From positions 62,001 to 126,000 of the forward strand of contig NZ_LFXA01000010.1 of assembly GCF_001187435.1 (NCBI RefSeq): DNA of 64,000 bases, given 5' to 3'. This DNA comes from Streptomyces caatingaensis. GTDB lineage: Bacteria; Actinomycetota; Actinomycetes; Streptomycetales; Streptomycetaceae. The translations under genes were made by a program, and so were the position numbers. This document shows positions 44,862 through 53,610 of this stretch, one piece after another. Under the pieces are notes generated by a model. It made no database searches. It was not told where the DNA came from and saw only the letters and a list, made by a program, of their open reading frames with translations. Numbering within the stretch: the stretch's first letter is position 1; each line of letters opens with the position of its first letter.

Positions 44862-44927
44862 GGCGCCAGCAAGGGTACGCCCCGGGGCCGCCGCCCGGCT
44901 CCCCGGCCCCCTCCCCCGGGCGTGCGG

Positions 44928-45824
44928 TCAGCCCGGGGCGTCCGGGAGCCAGCCCGGCAGCCGCTCGGTGTCGCGCAGCCACGCGGCGGGCGGGGCGCCC
45001 CGGCCGGCCGCCGCGACGACTCCGCCGACGATGGCACAGGTGGTGTCCACGTCCCCGCCGACCAGCGCCGTCGCCCAGAACCCGGCCTCGTAGGAGCCCA
45101 GATGGCGGGCCGCGGACCACAGGGCGAACGGCACGGTGTCGTGCGCGCTGGTGCGCCGGCCGCAGCCGAGGACCGCGGCGACGGTGACGGCGTCGTCGTA
45201 GTCGAGCATGTCCCGGGCGCGGCGCAGCCCGGCCTGCACGGCGCTGCGCGGCACCAGCGCGATCACGCCGTCCAGCAGCGCGCCGCCGGTGACCGGCACG
45301 CCGTCCGCCTCGGCCGCGATCGCGGCGGCCGCGGCGACGGCCATCGCGCCGGCCACGGCCTCGCGGTGCTGGTGCGTGGTGTACGCCGAGATCTCGGCCT
45401 GGTGGGTGGCCTGCTCGGGGTCGTCCGCGTACCAGGCTCCCAGCGGGGCGATGCGCATGGCCGCGCCGTTGCCCCAGGACCCCTGGCCCTGGAAGACCGA
45501 CGCCGCCAGCTCGCGCCAGTCGCCGCCCTCCCTGATCAGCCGCAGCATGCGGCCGACGGTCGGGCCGTAGCCCCGGTCGAAGTCGTGGTGTTCCGCGAAC
45601 GACCGTGCCAGGGCGTCCTGGTCGACGCGCCCGTGCCTCGCGAGGACGGCCAGCACGGAGCAGGCCATCTCGGTGTCGTCCGTCCACTGCCAGGGGGCGG
45701 GGGGCACCTCGCGGCGCCGGAGGGAGGGGTAGTTGGCGGGGACGAAGAACTGGGAGCCGAGGGCGTCGCCCACGGCCAGCCCACGCAGGCTCGCGAGGGC
45801 GCGGTGGAATCGGTCAGCGGTCAT
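44928..45824 (-). CDS. ADP-ribosylglycohydrolase family protein
   Basis: The 298-residue protein has the DraG/ARH-type start GLAVGDALGSQF, the metal-binding WTDDTEMA and the C-terminal GGDVDTTCAI, which together bind two Mg ions. It removes ADP-ribose from proteins or other targets; the substrate here is unknown. The ATG at 45824 is supported by conservation of the N-terminal helix. The gene ends 66 nt before rnhB and follows the histidine phosphatase gene by 11 nt, so the three probably share an operon. Confidence 0.9.
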   Translation of the reverse strand: MTADRFHRALASLRGLAVGDALGSQFFVPANYPSLRRREVPPAPWQWTDDTEMACSVLAVLARHGRVDQDALARSFAEHHDFDRGYGPTVGRMLRLIREGGDWRELAASVFQGQGSWGNGAAMRIAPLGAWYADDPEQATHQAEISAYTTHQHREAVAGAMAVAAAAAIAAEADGVPVTGGALLDGVIALVPRSAVQAGLRRARDMLDYDDAVTVAAVLGCGRRTSAHDTVPFALWSAARHLGSYEAGFWATALVGGDVDTTCAIVGGVVAAAGRGAPPAAWLRDTERLPGWLPDAPG

Positions 45825-45835
45825 CGCAGCGAACT

Positions 45836-46495
45836 CTAATCGGTGAAGCCGTACGACTCCGGGGTACACCAACGCTCGAACGGCCGGTCCAGGTGGTACC
45901 GCCCGTCGTCCCCCAGCACCAGCGCGCGGGTCTCCCCGTTGCCGGGGTTCGACAGGCTCTCGAACTCCGCGACGGTCCAGTGCAGCCAGCGCATGCAGAA
46001 CAGCCTCATGGTCAGCCCGTGGGTGACCAGCAGGACGTTCGGCGGGTGCCGCGGGTCGTCGAAGCTGCGCCACAGACTCTCCAGGAAGGCCCCGACGCGG
46101 TCGTAGACGTCGGCTCCCGACTCCCCCTGCGCGAAGCGGTAGAAGAAGTGGCCGTAGGCGTCCCGGTAGGCCTTCTGGCGGCGGATGTCCTCGCGGTCCT
46201 GCCAGTTCCCCCAGTCCTGTTCGCGCAGCCGCGGCTCCTCGCGGACCCTGACCCGGCGCGGGTCGAGACCCAGGGCGCGGAAGGTCTGGTGGGCCCGGCG
46301 GTAGGGGGAGACGTACGCGGAGACGCGCTCGGCCCCGAAGAGCTCGCGCAGCCGGGCCCCGGCCTCCTCGGCCTGTCGGCGGCCGAGCGGGGTCAGGCTC
46401 AGGGCGTGGTCCGGCTCGCGCTCGTAGACCGAGTCGTCGACGTTGCCCTCCGACTCGCCGTGCCGGAGGAGGACGATGCGCCGGGGCCGCGCCAT
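45836..46495 (-). CDS. Histidine phosphatase family protein (phosphoglycerate mutase-like)
   Basis: The 219-residue protein has the catalytic LLRHGESEGN at the N-terminus (His11 phospho-acceptor). The second arginine is in SPYRRAHQT, and VTHGLT holds the second histidine. It is a broad-specificity phosphatase; the long insertion RLREQDWGNWQDREDIRRQK is typical of the actinobacterial group. The substrate is unknown. It is likely the first gene of an operon with the ADP-ribosylglycohydrolase and rnhB. Confidence 0.9.
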   Translation of the reverse strand: MARPRRIVLLRHGESEGNVDDSVYEREPDHALSLTPLGRRQAEEAGARLRELFGAERVSAYVSPYRRAHQTFRALGLDPRRVRVREEPRLREQDWGNWQDREDIRRQKAYRDAYGHFFYRFAQGESGADVYDRVGAFLESLWRSFDDPRHPPNVLLVTHGLTMRLFCMRWLHWTVAEFESLSNPGNGETRALVLGDDGRYHLDRPFERWCTPESYGFTD

Positions 46496-46833
46496 GGCGC
46501 CACCCTAGGACGTGCCGACCGGTCCCGCCCGGGCTGCCCGCCGCCGCCCCGGGCGCACCCTGCGCACCCTGGGCACCGGACGCGGCGCCTACGGCGGAGG
46601 CGCATGCGGCGGAAGCAGCGGAAGGGGCAGAAGCGGCGGAAGGCGCGATCACCCGGCTCAGCAGCGACCACGCCAGCAGAAACAGTCGAGCGAACATGCC
46701 CACCCCTCCTGGGTGCACGGTCTGCGCACTCGCCCCCCCGGCGACAGGGCAACCCGCAGCAGTCAAACGCAACGCTCGTCGCGTTACGATCAGGATGGCA
46801 CACCCAAGCCGCCTAACACAACGGGAGTTGCAG
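46496..46833. other. Divergent spacer between the histidine phosphatase and TetR genes
   Basis: These 338 nt hold the TetR promoter and the candidate operator. A minus-strand ATG at 46698 with AGGAGGGG and a hydrophobic start (MFARLFLLAWSLL) exists, but its frame soon becomes low-complexity and runs into the phosphatase gene out of frame, so I do not call it. Confidence 0.5.
46771..46785. promoter_or_regulatory. Inverted repeat, possible TetR operator
   Basis: AACGC-TCGTC-GCGTT is a perfect 5-bp inverted repeat with a 5-nt centre. It overlaps a TACGAT-like -10 element, 49 nt upstream of the TTG start. Autoregulation is inferred. Confidence 0.4.
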
Positions 46834-47520
46834 TTGACTTCGGATGCCGAGTCCCCGAGGACGCCCGGAACGGTCCGGCCCGGCGGCCGCACCGCCCGCA
46901 CCCGCGCGGCCGTCCGCGACGCCGTCCTCACCGGGCTGGTCGAGCACGGCTACCCGGGCCTGACCGTCGAATACGTCGCCGAGCACTCCGGCGTCCACAA
47001 GACCACCCTCTACCGGCGCTGGGGCGGCGTCGAAGGGCTCGTCGCCGACGCCCTCGACCTGGCCGGCGAGGACACCTGGACGCCGCCGGACACCGGCTCC
47101 CTCCACGGCGACCTGACGGCCCTGGCCCGCGAGGTCCTCGACACCTTCACCGACCCCGCCACCGCGGCCGCGCCCTCCGCCTTCATCGCCGCCGCGTTCC
47201 AGTCCGACCGCGCCGCCGTCGCACTCCGCGCCTTCTACGACGAACGCTTCGGACGCTGCGCCCCGCTGGTCGAACGCGCCGTCGCGCGCGGCGAGGTGCC
47301 GGCCGGCACCGACGCGCGGGCGGTGGCCCGGGCCGTCAGCGCGCCGTTGTACTTCCGGCTGTTCGTCACCCGGGAGCCGCTCGACGAGGCCGCCACCGGG
47401 CAGGCCGTCACGGCCGCGCTCGCGGCGGCCCGGGCGGGCGCCTACGCGGTGGCAGAGCCCGAGGAGCCGGTGACCGACGGGCCGGCATCGGACGGCCCCC
47501 GCGCCACGCCCCCCTCCTGA
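46834..47520 (+). CDS. TetR/AcrR family transcriptional regulator
   Basis: The 228-residue protein has an N-terminal TetR helix-turn-helix (~20-70: AVRDAVLTGLVEHGYPGLTVEYVAEHSGVHKTTLYRRWG). The C-terminal ligand domain is of the TetR_C type with a Pro-rich tail. I chose the TTG at 46834, which has GGGAG upstream and starts just before conserved sequence. An ATG at 46795 lies inside the likely promoter. The ligand and targets are unknown; the closest flanking genes are the divergent histidine phosphatase and the convergent DUF4937 gene. Confidence 0.85.
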   Translation: MTSDAESPRTPGTVRPGGRTARTRAAVRDAVLTGLVEHGYPGLTVEYVAEHSGVHKTTLYRRWGGVEGLVADALDLAGEDTWTPPDTGSLHGDLTALAREVLDTFTDPATAAAPSAFIAAAFQSDRAAVALRAFYDERFGRCAPLVERAVARGEVPAGTDARAVARAVSAPLYFRLFVTREPLDEAATGQAVTAALAAARAGAYAVAEPEEPVTDGPASDGPRATPPS

Positions 47521-47605
47521 CCCGGACCCCACTGGGCCCGCACCGGGCCCCACCGGACAGAGCCCGGGCTTCCACCGGAAGGAGATCGTCCGGCGACCGG
47601 CCCCT

Positions 47606-47653
47606 CACACCGTCCGCACCGGCCACACCATCCGCACCATTCACACCGTCCAC
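47606..47653. repeat. 18-bp tandem repeat at the 3' end of the DUF4937 gene
   Basis: CACACCRTCCGCACC-like units at 47606, 47624 and 47642 recur every 18 bp. The last copy contains the stop codon of the minus-strand DUF4937 gene. Confidence 0.75.
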
Positions 47654-48246
47654 GAAGGGTCTATCTCGACCACGTCGCCCCCGATCGCCTCCACGTCCGC
47701 CTCGGTCTGGGCGCGCAGTGCCAGGCGCTCCACCCGCTCCACCCGGTATTTGCCGTGTTCGGCCTCGGAGTTCCACATCGACAGCACCAGGAATTCCGGG
47801 CCGGGCGCCTCGCCGAACAGCCCGCGCAGCATTCCGGGCGACCCCGCCATCGCCGGATTCCAGACCTTCTCCTGCATGAGCCGGAAGTGCTCCTCCCGGT
47901 CCGCGCGGACCCGGCAGTGGGCGACCCGCACCACATCGGCGTCCGCGAATTGCGGACTGAATCCCACCTTCACGTCGAGCCGGTGCTCGAAGAGCCGCAC
48001 CTGTGCGTTCCGGTACGTGCCGGCCTGCGCGGCCGCCAGTCTGTCGTGCGAGCGCGCCATGAAGGAGTCGTAAAAGGCCCGGCTCTCCCAGAAGTTGAAG
48101 AGGTGCGCCACATCATGACGGCCCCGGCTCCACCCTCCCCCCTGCCCCCGGAATCCCGGCTCGCCCAGCAATCCCGCCCATTTTCGCTGCCCCCGTTCGA
48201 AACCGCGGCGGTCCACCACGGTGCAGCGGATCCACTTGACCAGCAC
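47641..48246 (-). CDS. YdbC/DUF4937 family protein
   Basis: The 201-residue protein is made of two ferredoxin-like (dimeric alpha-beta barrel) repeats. The first starts MLVKWIRCTVVDRRGFERGQRKWAGL and includes GGWSR. The second contains RVRADREEHFRLMQEKVWNPAMAGSPGMLRGLFGE. It belongs to the group of Bacillus YdbC. Such folds are shared with antibiotic-biosynthesis monooxygenases and heme-degrading enzymes, but no catalytic residue can be assigned. The gene is convergent with the TetR gene. Confidence 0.85.
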   Translation of the reverse strand: MLVKWIRCTVVDRRGFERGQRKWAGLLGEPGFRGQGGGWSRGRHDVAHLFNFWESRAFYDSFMARSHDRLAAAQAGTYRNAQVRLFEHRLDVKVGFSPQFADADVVRVAHCRVRADREEHFRLMQEKVWNPAMAGSPGMLRGLFGEAPGPEFLVLSMWNSEAEHGKYRVERVERLALRAQTEADVEAIGGDVVEIDPSWTV

Positions 48247-48711
48247 CGGGCCATCGTACGGCGCCCGCAGTGGCGCGCATCACGTACACGAGGAGTACAC
48301 CCGGGTGGGCGTCGCCGCGCCCACGCCGCCCGGCACGGTCCGGAACCGGCCCGCCCGCCCCTCCCGCAACTCCCCTGTCACGCCTCCCCGTTCACCGCCC
48401 GAGCCGCCGGGGCGCACGGCCGGCGACACCGAGCCCGTGAACGTCGTTCGCACATCCGGCTCCGTCTTCTGTACCACCACCCGTGGGACGAACGGGGAAG
48501 GCGGGTGCGTCGAGATGGGGTGGCCCGCCCCCGTTCCGTCGCCGGGCGGGCGCTCCTCTGCGGCCCGGGACCGTGTCGTCCGCCCCTCGTCACCAACCCG
48601 ACGGACCGCCACGCCATTTCCGCGGACCCTCCCGTTCCGCCCGCGGCTCCGCAAATCCGCGTCGCCCATCTCATATGGCTTGTGTTCAGCGGTACTTGCT
48701 AGCCTCGCCCC
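48247..48711. other. Divergent spacer upstream of the small VOC gene
   Basis: This 465-nt spacer has no supported gene. Positions 48680-48711 include CTTGTG and TAGCCT, which could form a promoter for the VOC gene with only a very short leader. A forward frame across the spacer is Arg/Pro-rich and has no ribosome site. Confidence 0.5.
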
Positions 48712-49134
48712 ATGAACGTCCTTTACCCACGCCTGCTCGTGGAAGACTTCGAAATCTCCACCCGATTCTGGGAGCCGACGCTCCGCGACCTGCTCGGCAT
48801 AGAGCCCGTCAAAATCCTTCCGGAGGACGGCTACGCCAAGTGGGCCGTCGGCGACGAGGCCCTGCTCGTCGTCTTCACCCGCTCCGCCGTCGCCGATGTG
48901 ACCGGGACCGCGCATCTGCCGTCCCGCGCGGCGGCCCAGGACACGGCGATGCTGGCGCTGCCGGTGGAGGACGTCGAGGCCGCCTCCGCCGTGCTCGTCC
49001 GTCACGGGGCCACGGTGCTGGCCGCGGCGCAGGACCGCCCGGAGTGGGGCGCCGGCCTGCGCACCGCCCATCTGCGGGCGCCCGACGGGACGTTGATCGA
49101 GCTCCAGTCCTACCCGGAGCCACGGCCCTCCTGA
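48712..49134 (+). CDS. Single-domain VOC family protein
   Basis: The 140-residue protein has one vicinal-oxygen-chelate module: PRLLVEDFEISTRFWEPTLRDLLGI at the start and LRAPDGTLIELQSY at the end, where Glu is the usual metal ligand. Relatives act as glyoxalases, dioxygenases or resistance proteins. The substrate is unknown. The ATG lies a few nt after a likely transcription start, so the transcript may be almost leaderless. Confidence 0.87.
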   Translation: MNVLYPRLLVEDFEISTRFWEPTLRDLLGIEPVKILPEDGYAKWAVGDEALLVVFTRSAVADVTGTAHLPSRAAAQDTAMLALPVEDVEAASAVLVRHGATVLAAAQDRPEWGAGLRTAHLRAPDGTLIELQSYPEPRPS

Positions 49135-49266
49135 GCCGCGTGTCACGGCCCGCCCCGAACCGGCGGCCGGCCGAGAGGCCGGGACGGAAAGGCCGGAAGC
49201 AGCGGGCCGGAAGGCCGGAAACGCCGAGAAGAGAAACGCGCAGAGACCAGGGCCGGAAACACCGCA

Positions 49267-49301
49267 GGGCGGTGGCACCGGAAACCGGTACCACCGCCCT
49301 G
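49267..49301. terminator. Bidirectional hairpin terminator between VOC gene and nrdJ
   Basis: A 16-bp stem with one mismatch and an AAA loop (AGGGCGGTGG...CCACCGCCCT) lies between convergent genes. Confidence 0.85.
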
Positions 49302-49344
49302 ATCGGCTCCGATCGGCCCTGATCGGTTCAGGAGCCGACGACGA

Positions 49345-52218
49345 TCAGCTGCAGCCGCTCGTCGAGCCGCAGCCCTCGCACAGGTAGCAGCTGCCCGCGC
49401 GGCGCATCTTGGTGCCGCAGGAGAAGCACAGCGGCGCGTCCGCGTTCAGGCCGAGCTGCATCTCCGCCAGCTCGGTGGAGTTGTGCGCCTGCTTGGGCGC
49501 CGGGACGGTGGCCGCGGGGGCCTGGGCGGCCCCGGCCTTCGGGGCCTCGACCTGGCGCGGGGCGGACTGGGCCAGGCCCTCGACGTCCATGTCCTCCTCG
49601 GCCGGCTCGTAGGAACCGGTGTCCAGGTGGCGCTGGCGCTCCTCCGCGGAGTGGATGCCGAGCGCCGAGCGGGTCTCGAAGGGCAGGAAGTCCAGCGCCA
49701 GGCGGCGGAAGATGTAGTCGACGATCGACTGCGCCATCCGCACGTCCGGGTCGTCCGTCATGCCGGCCGGCTCGAAGCGCATGTTGGTGAACTTCGAGAC
49801 GTAGGTCTCCAGCGGAACGCCGTACTGCAGGCCCACCGAGACGGCGATGGAGAAGGCGTCCATCATGCCCGCGAGGGTCGAACCCTGCTTGGACATCTTC
49901 AGGAAGACCTCGCCCAGCCCGTCGTCCGGGTAGGAGTTGGCGGTCATGTAGCCCTCGGCGCCGCCCACGGTGAAGGAGGTGGTGATGCCCGGACGTCCCT
50001 TCGGGAGGCGCTTGCGGACCGGCCGGTACTCGACGACCTTCTCCGCCGCGGCGGGAGCGGCCTCGGCCTTCTTCTCCTCCTCCTTCTTCTTGGCGGAGAG
50101 CGGCTGGCCGACCTTGCAGTTGTCGCGGTAGATCGCGAGGGCCTTCAGGCCCATCTTCCAGCCCTCGAAGTAGACCTCCTCGACCTCCTCGACGGTGGCC
50201 GACTCGGGCAGGTTCACGGTCTTGGAGATCGCGCCCGAGAGGAAGGGCTGCGCCGCGGCCATCATGCGCACATGGCCCATGGCCGAGATCGCGCGCTCGC
50301 CCATGGCGCAGTCGAAGACCTCGTAGTGCTCGGGCTTGAGGCCCGGGGCGTCGATCACGTTGCCGTGCTCGGCGATGTGGGCGACGATCGCCTCGATCTG
50401 CTCGGCCTGGTAGCCCAGCCGCTTGAGGGCCTTGGGGACCGTGTTGTTCACGATCTGCATCGAGCCGCCGCCGACGAGCTTCTTGAACTTGACCAGGGCC
50501 AGGTCCGGCTCGACGCCCGTGGTGTCGCAGTCCATCATCAGGCCGATGGTGCCGGTCGGGGCCAGGACGGACGCCTGGGCGTTGCGGAAGCCGTTCTTCT
50601 CGCCGAGGCGGATGACGTCCTGCCACGCCTCGGTGGCCGCGGCCCAGACCGGGGTGTCCAGGTCGTCCATGCGCTTGGCGGCCGCGTTCGCGTCGGCGTG
50701 CTGCTTCATGACGCGGCGGTGCGCCTCGGCGTTGCGGGCGTAACCGTCGTACGGGCCGACGATGGCGGCCAGTTCGGCGGAGCGGCGGTAGGAGGTGCCG
50801 GTCATCAGGGAGGTGATGGCACCGGCCAGGGCCCGGCCGCCCTCGCTGTCGTAGGCGTGGCCGGTGGCCATCAGCAGCGCGCCGAGGTTGGCGTAGCCGA
50901 TGCCGAGCTGGCGGAAGGCGCGGGTGGTCTCGCCGATCTTCTCGGTCGGGAAGTCGGCGAAGCAGATGGAGATGTCCATCGCCGTGATGACCAGCTCGAC
51001 GACCTTGGCGAAGCGCTCGGCGTCGAACGACTGGTTCCCCTGGTCGTCGTCCTTGAGGAACTTCATCAGGTTCAGCGAGGCCAGGTTGCACGAGGAGTTG
51101 TCCAGGTGCATGTACTCGCTGCACGGGTTGGACGCGGTGATGCGGCCCGACTCCGGCGACGTGTGCCAGTGGTTGATGGTGTCGTCGTACTGGATGCCGG
51201 GGTCGGCGCAGGCCCAGGCGGCCTCGGCCATCTTGCGGAAGAGCGCCTTGGCGTCGACCTCCTCGATGACCTCACCGGTCAGGCGGGAGCGCAGCCCGAA
51301 CTTCGACCCGGTCTCGACGGCCTTCATGAACTCGTCGTTGACGCGGACGGAGTTGTTGGCGTTCTGGTACTGGACGGAGGTGATGTCGTCGCCGCCCAGG
51401 TCCATGTCGAACCCGGCGTCGCGCAGGGCGCGGACCTTCTCCTCCTCCTTCACCTTGGTGTCGATGAAGGCCTCGACGTCCGGGTGGTCCACGTCCAGGA
51501 CGACCATCTTGGCCGCGCGGCGGGTGGCGCCGCCCGACTTGATGGTGCCGGCGGACGCGTCGGCGCCGCGCATGAAGGAGACCGGGCCGGAGGCGTTGCC
51601 GCCGGAGGAGAGCAGCTCCTTGGAGGAGCGGATGCGGGAGAGGTTCAGGCCGGCGCCGGAGCCGCCCTTGAAGATCATCCCCTCTTCCTTGTACCAGTCG
51701 AGGATCGACTCCATGGAGTCGTCGACGGAGAGGATGAAGCAGGCGGAGACCTGCTGCGGCTGGGCGGTGCCGACGTTGAACCAGACCGGCGAGTTGAAGC
51801 TGAAGACCTGGTGCAGCAGCGCGTAGGTCAGCTCGTGGTCGAAGATCTCGGCGTCCGCCGGGGAGGCGAAGTACCCGTGCCCCTCACCGGCCTTGCGGTA
51901 GGTGCCGACGACGCGGTCGATCAGCTGCTTGAGGCTGGACTCGCGCTCGGGGGAGCCGACGGCGCCCCGGAAGTACTTGCTGGTGACGATGTTGACCGCG
52001 TTCACCGACCAGAAGTCGGGGAACTCGACGCCGCGCTGCTCGAAGTTGATGGAGCCGTCGCGCCAGTTGGTCATGACGACGTCACGACGCTCCCAGGCCA
52101 CCTCGTCGTACGGGTGCACGCCGGGGGTGGTGTGGATGCGTTCGATGCGCAGACCCTTGCCGCCCTTGTTCCCCTTGGAGCGGGAACCTCGTGCCGGGCC
52201 GCTCGTCGTCTCTGTCAT
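49345..52218 (-). CDS. nrdJ: Vitamin B12-dependent ribonucleotide reductase (class II)
   Basis: The 957-residue enzyme reduces ribonucleotides with adenosylcobalamin and is active with or without oxygen. Visible motifs are FKGGSGAGLNLS near 180, NPCSEYMHLDNSSCNLASLN in the central barrel, PTGTIGLMMDCDTTGVEPDLALVKFKK, and a C-terminal zinc-like CFSCGTKMRR...CYLCEGCG plus the terminal redox cysteines. The ATG at 52218 has GAGGGAGG upstream. It is the second gene of the nrdR-nrdJ operon, and NrdR is its repressor in Streptomyces. No B12 riboswitch was found between the genes. Confidence 0.96.
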   Translation of the reverse strand: MTETTSGPARGSRSKGNKGGKGLRIERIHTTPGVHPYDEVAWERRDVVMTNWRDGSINFEQRGVEFPDFWSVNAVNIVTSKYFRGAVGSPERESSLKQLIDRVVGTYRKAGEGHGYFASPADAEIFDHELTYALLHQVFSFNSPVWFNVGTAQPQQVSACFILSVDDSMESILDWYKEEGMIFKGGSGAGLNLSRIRSSKELLSSGGNASGPVSFMRGADASAGTIKSGGATRRAAKMVVLDVDHPDVEAFIDTKVKEEEKVRALRDAGFDMDLGGDDITSVQYQNANNSVRVNDEFMKAVETGSKFGLRSRLTGEVIEEVDAKALFRKMAEAAWACADPGIQYDDTINHWHTSPESGRITASNPCSEYMHLDNSSCNLASLNLMKFLKDDDQGNQSFDAERFAKVVELVITAMDISICFADFPTEKIGETTRAFRQLGIGYANLGALLMATGHAYDSEGGRALAGAITSLMTGTSYRRSAELAAIVGPYDGYARNAEAHRRVMKQHADANAAAKRMDDLDTPVWAAATEAWQDVIRLGEKNGFRNAQASVLAPTGTIGLMMDCDTTGVEPDLALVKFKKLVGGGSMQIVNNTVPKALKRLGYQAEQIEAIVAHIAEHGNVIDAPGLKPEHYEVFDCAMGERAISAMGHVRMMAAAQPFLSGAISKTVNLPESATVEEVEEVYFEGWKMGLKALAIYRDNCKVGQPLSAKKKEEEKKAEAAPAAAEKVVEYRPVRKRLPKGRPGITTSFTVGGAEGYMTANSYPDDGLGEVFLKMSKQGSTLAGMMDAFSIAVSVGLQYGVPLETYVSKFTNMRFEPAGMTDDPDVRMAQSIVDYIFRRLALDFLPFETRSALGIHSAEERQRHLDTGSYEPAEEDMDVEGLAQSAPRQVEAPKAGAAQAPAATVPAPKQAHNSTELAEMQLGLNADAPLCFSCGTKMRRAGSCYLCEGCGSTSGCS

Positions 52219-52337
52219 GCCGCCTCCCTCTACCGGGCGAAAACGCCCTTGAGCGCACATTTCTTCCATGGCGCGATGTGTGTCTGCAACCCGGGTGCGT
52301 CTGGGGCGCACCGGGCAGGTCTGAATGTGTGGTGCCG

Positions 52338-52880
52338 CTACTCGGCCGCGGCGGCGGGCGCGGGGATCTCGTGCTCCCCGGCGCGCTTCGCGGGGCCGTC
52401 ACGGCCCTCCGGGCCCGTCCCGCCGGCGGCGCCGGGGATGCTGCCGCGCAGCTCCGCGACGGCGGCCTCGAAGTCCTCGAGCGAGTCGAACGCCTGGTAC
52501 ACGGACGCGAAGCGCAGGTACGCCACGAGGTCGAGGTCCTTGAGCGGGCCGAGTATGGCCAGCCCGACGTCGTGGGTGGTCAGCTCGGCGCTGCCGGTGG
52601 CGCGCACGGCCTCCTCGACCCGCTGGCCGAGCAGGGCCAGGGCGTCCTCCGTGACGGGCCGGCCCTGACACGCCTTCCGCACACCGGAGATGACCTTGGT
52701 GCGGCTGAAGGGTTCGGTGACCCCGCTCCGCTTGATCACCATCAGTGACGCGGTCTCCACCGTCGTGAACCGCCGGGAGCAGTCGGGGCACTGGCGGCGC
52801 CTGCGGATCGAGCAGCCGTCGTCCGTGGTCCGGCTGTCGACGACCCTGCTGTCGGGGTGCCTGCAGAAGGGGCAGTGCAT
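52338..52880 (-). CDS. nrdR: Transcriptional repressor NrdR
   Basis: The 180-residue protein has a zinc ribbon with Cys3, Cys6, Cys31 and Cys34 (MHCPFC...CPDC) that binds DNA. An ATP-cone (~49-139) that senses ATP/dATP follows, then a Pro/Ala-rich tail of ~30 residues that is longer than in enteric NrdR. It represses ribonucleotide reductase genes when dATP is high. The ATG has AGAAGGAGG upstream. It lies 119 nt upstream of nrdJ. Confidence 0.95.
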   Translation of the reverse strand: MHCPFCRHPDSRVVDSRTTDDGCSIRRRRQCPDCSRRFTTVETASLMVIKRSGVTEPFSRTKVISGVRKACQGRPVTEDALALLGQRVEEAVRATGSAELTTHDVGLAILGPLKDLDLVAYLRFASVYQAFDSLEDFEAAVAELRGSIPGAAGGTGPEGRDGPAKRAGEHEIPAPAAAAE

Positions 52881-53087
52881 GGCTCTCCACCCTCCTTCTT
52901 CACCCTCGGATGACCCACGGGGCTCCCGGCACACGGGAACCTCGGGAAAAACTGTGCACGATCCGCGGCTCCGGCCGGCCTGGCGACAGGCCCGGCGAAG
53001 CAGTCCCCAAGCATAGGCGATGGCCATGGGTGGGGATGACCGGGATCGGTCACCGACCACAACTTGTGGGCGGCGCACGCCATCAAA

Positions 53088-53103
53088 CCACTAGATCTGG
53101 TGT
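53088..53103. promoter_or_regulatory. NrdR box candidate
   Basis: CCACTAGATCTGGTGT has CAC and GTG separated by 8 nt around a palindromic centre (AGATCT), as in the NrdR consensus acaCwAtATaTwGtgt. It lies 208 nt upstream of nrdR. A second box at the usual three-turn spacing is not clear. Confidence 0.45.
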
Positions 53104-53532
53104 CCGGCGACCAGGCCGCCCCGACGCGTGTCGCGTGGCGACGGCCGCGCGGGACCGCGGAAGAGCCTACGCGAGGGGCGCGGTGGCGGCCTCGCGGGGC
53201 CGTGGATGACACACTGGTGGCCCGTCGCCGGGCGGCGGGGGCGCGCCACCGCCGTCCGCCCGCCGCGCCGGCTTCCCGCCCGTCCGGTCCGGCGATCCCG
53301 GCACCGGGTCCTGGCGGGATCCTGGCGGGATCCCGGCGGGGTTCCCCGGGCGGCTTCCGGGGCGGCCCCCGGGGCACGGCCTCGGAAATGCGGGAAAACG
53401 TCGGACGCGGCGGCCGAATTCACGGGAACGGCCCCTCCGGGAGGCCGGAAACGAGTCGAATTGATCTTCGCTCGCACACCGCGCTCGTACACCCTCCGCC
53501 CTGATCACGTCAGTGAATCAGCGATATTTCAC

Positions 53533-53548
53533 TCGAACGTGTGTTTGG
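53533..53548. promoter_or_regulatory. LexA/SOS box upstream of lexA
   Basis: TCGAAC-GTGT-GTTTGG matches the left half of the SOS consensus fully and the right half at four of six bases. It lies 62 nt upstream of the lexA start. Autoregulation of lexA through such a box is established in actinobacteria. Confidence 0.75.
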
Positions 53549-53610
53549 CGCAACCTTTCGAAAGCAACTACCGTTGTCCAGCTAGGGAGAACATTTCGAG
53601 AGGGGCCGAC

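Larger units (their letters stand above)
52881..53610. other. Divergent nrdR/lexA spacer
   Basis: This 730-nt spacer has no gene. It contains the NrdR-box candidate at 53088-53103, an 11-bp tandem repeat (TCCTGGCGGGA, three copies, 53309-53341) and the lexA promoter with its SOS box at 53533-53548. The central part is GC-rich, with Arg/Pro-rich frames only. Confidence 0.6.

Noticed and set aside
46496..46698. Small minus-strand ORF starting at 46698 with AGGAGGGG and a hydrophobic N-terminus (MFARLFLLAWSLL)
   Set aside because: The frame becomes Ala/Ser/Gly low complexity, has no stop before entering the phosphatase gene out of frame, and so does not form a credible protein.
48221..48715. 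Forward frame across the spacer before the small VOC gene
   Set aside because: Low-complexity Arg/Pro sequence without a Shine-Dalgarno site; it overlaps the start of the DUF4937 gene on the other strand.
53057..53069. Second NrdR box (CCACAACTTGTGG)
   Set aside because: It is an odd-length palindrome with CAC and GTG separated by 5 nt, not the 8 nt required by the NrdR consensus.
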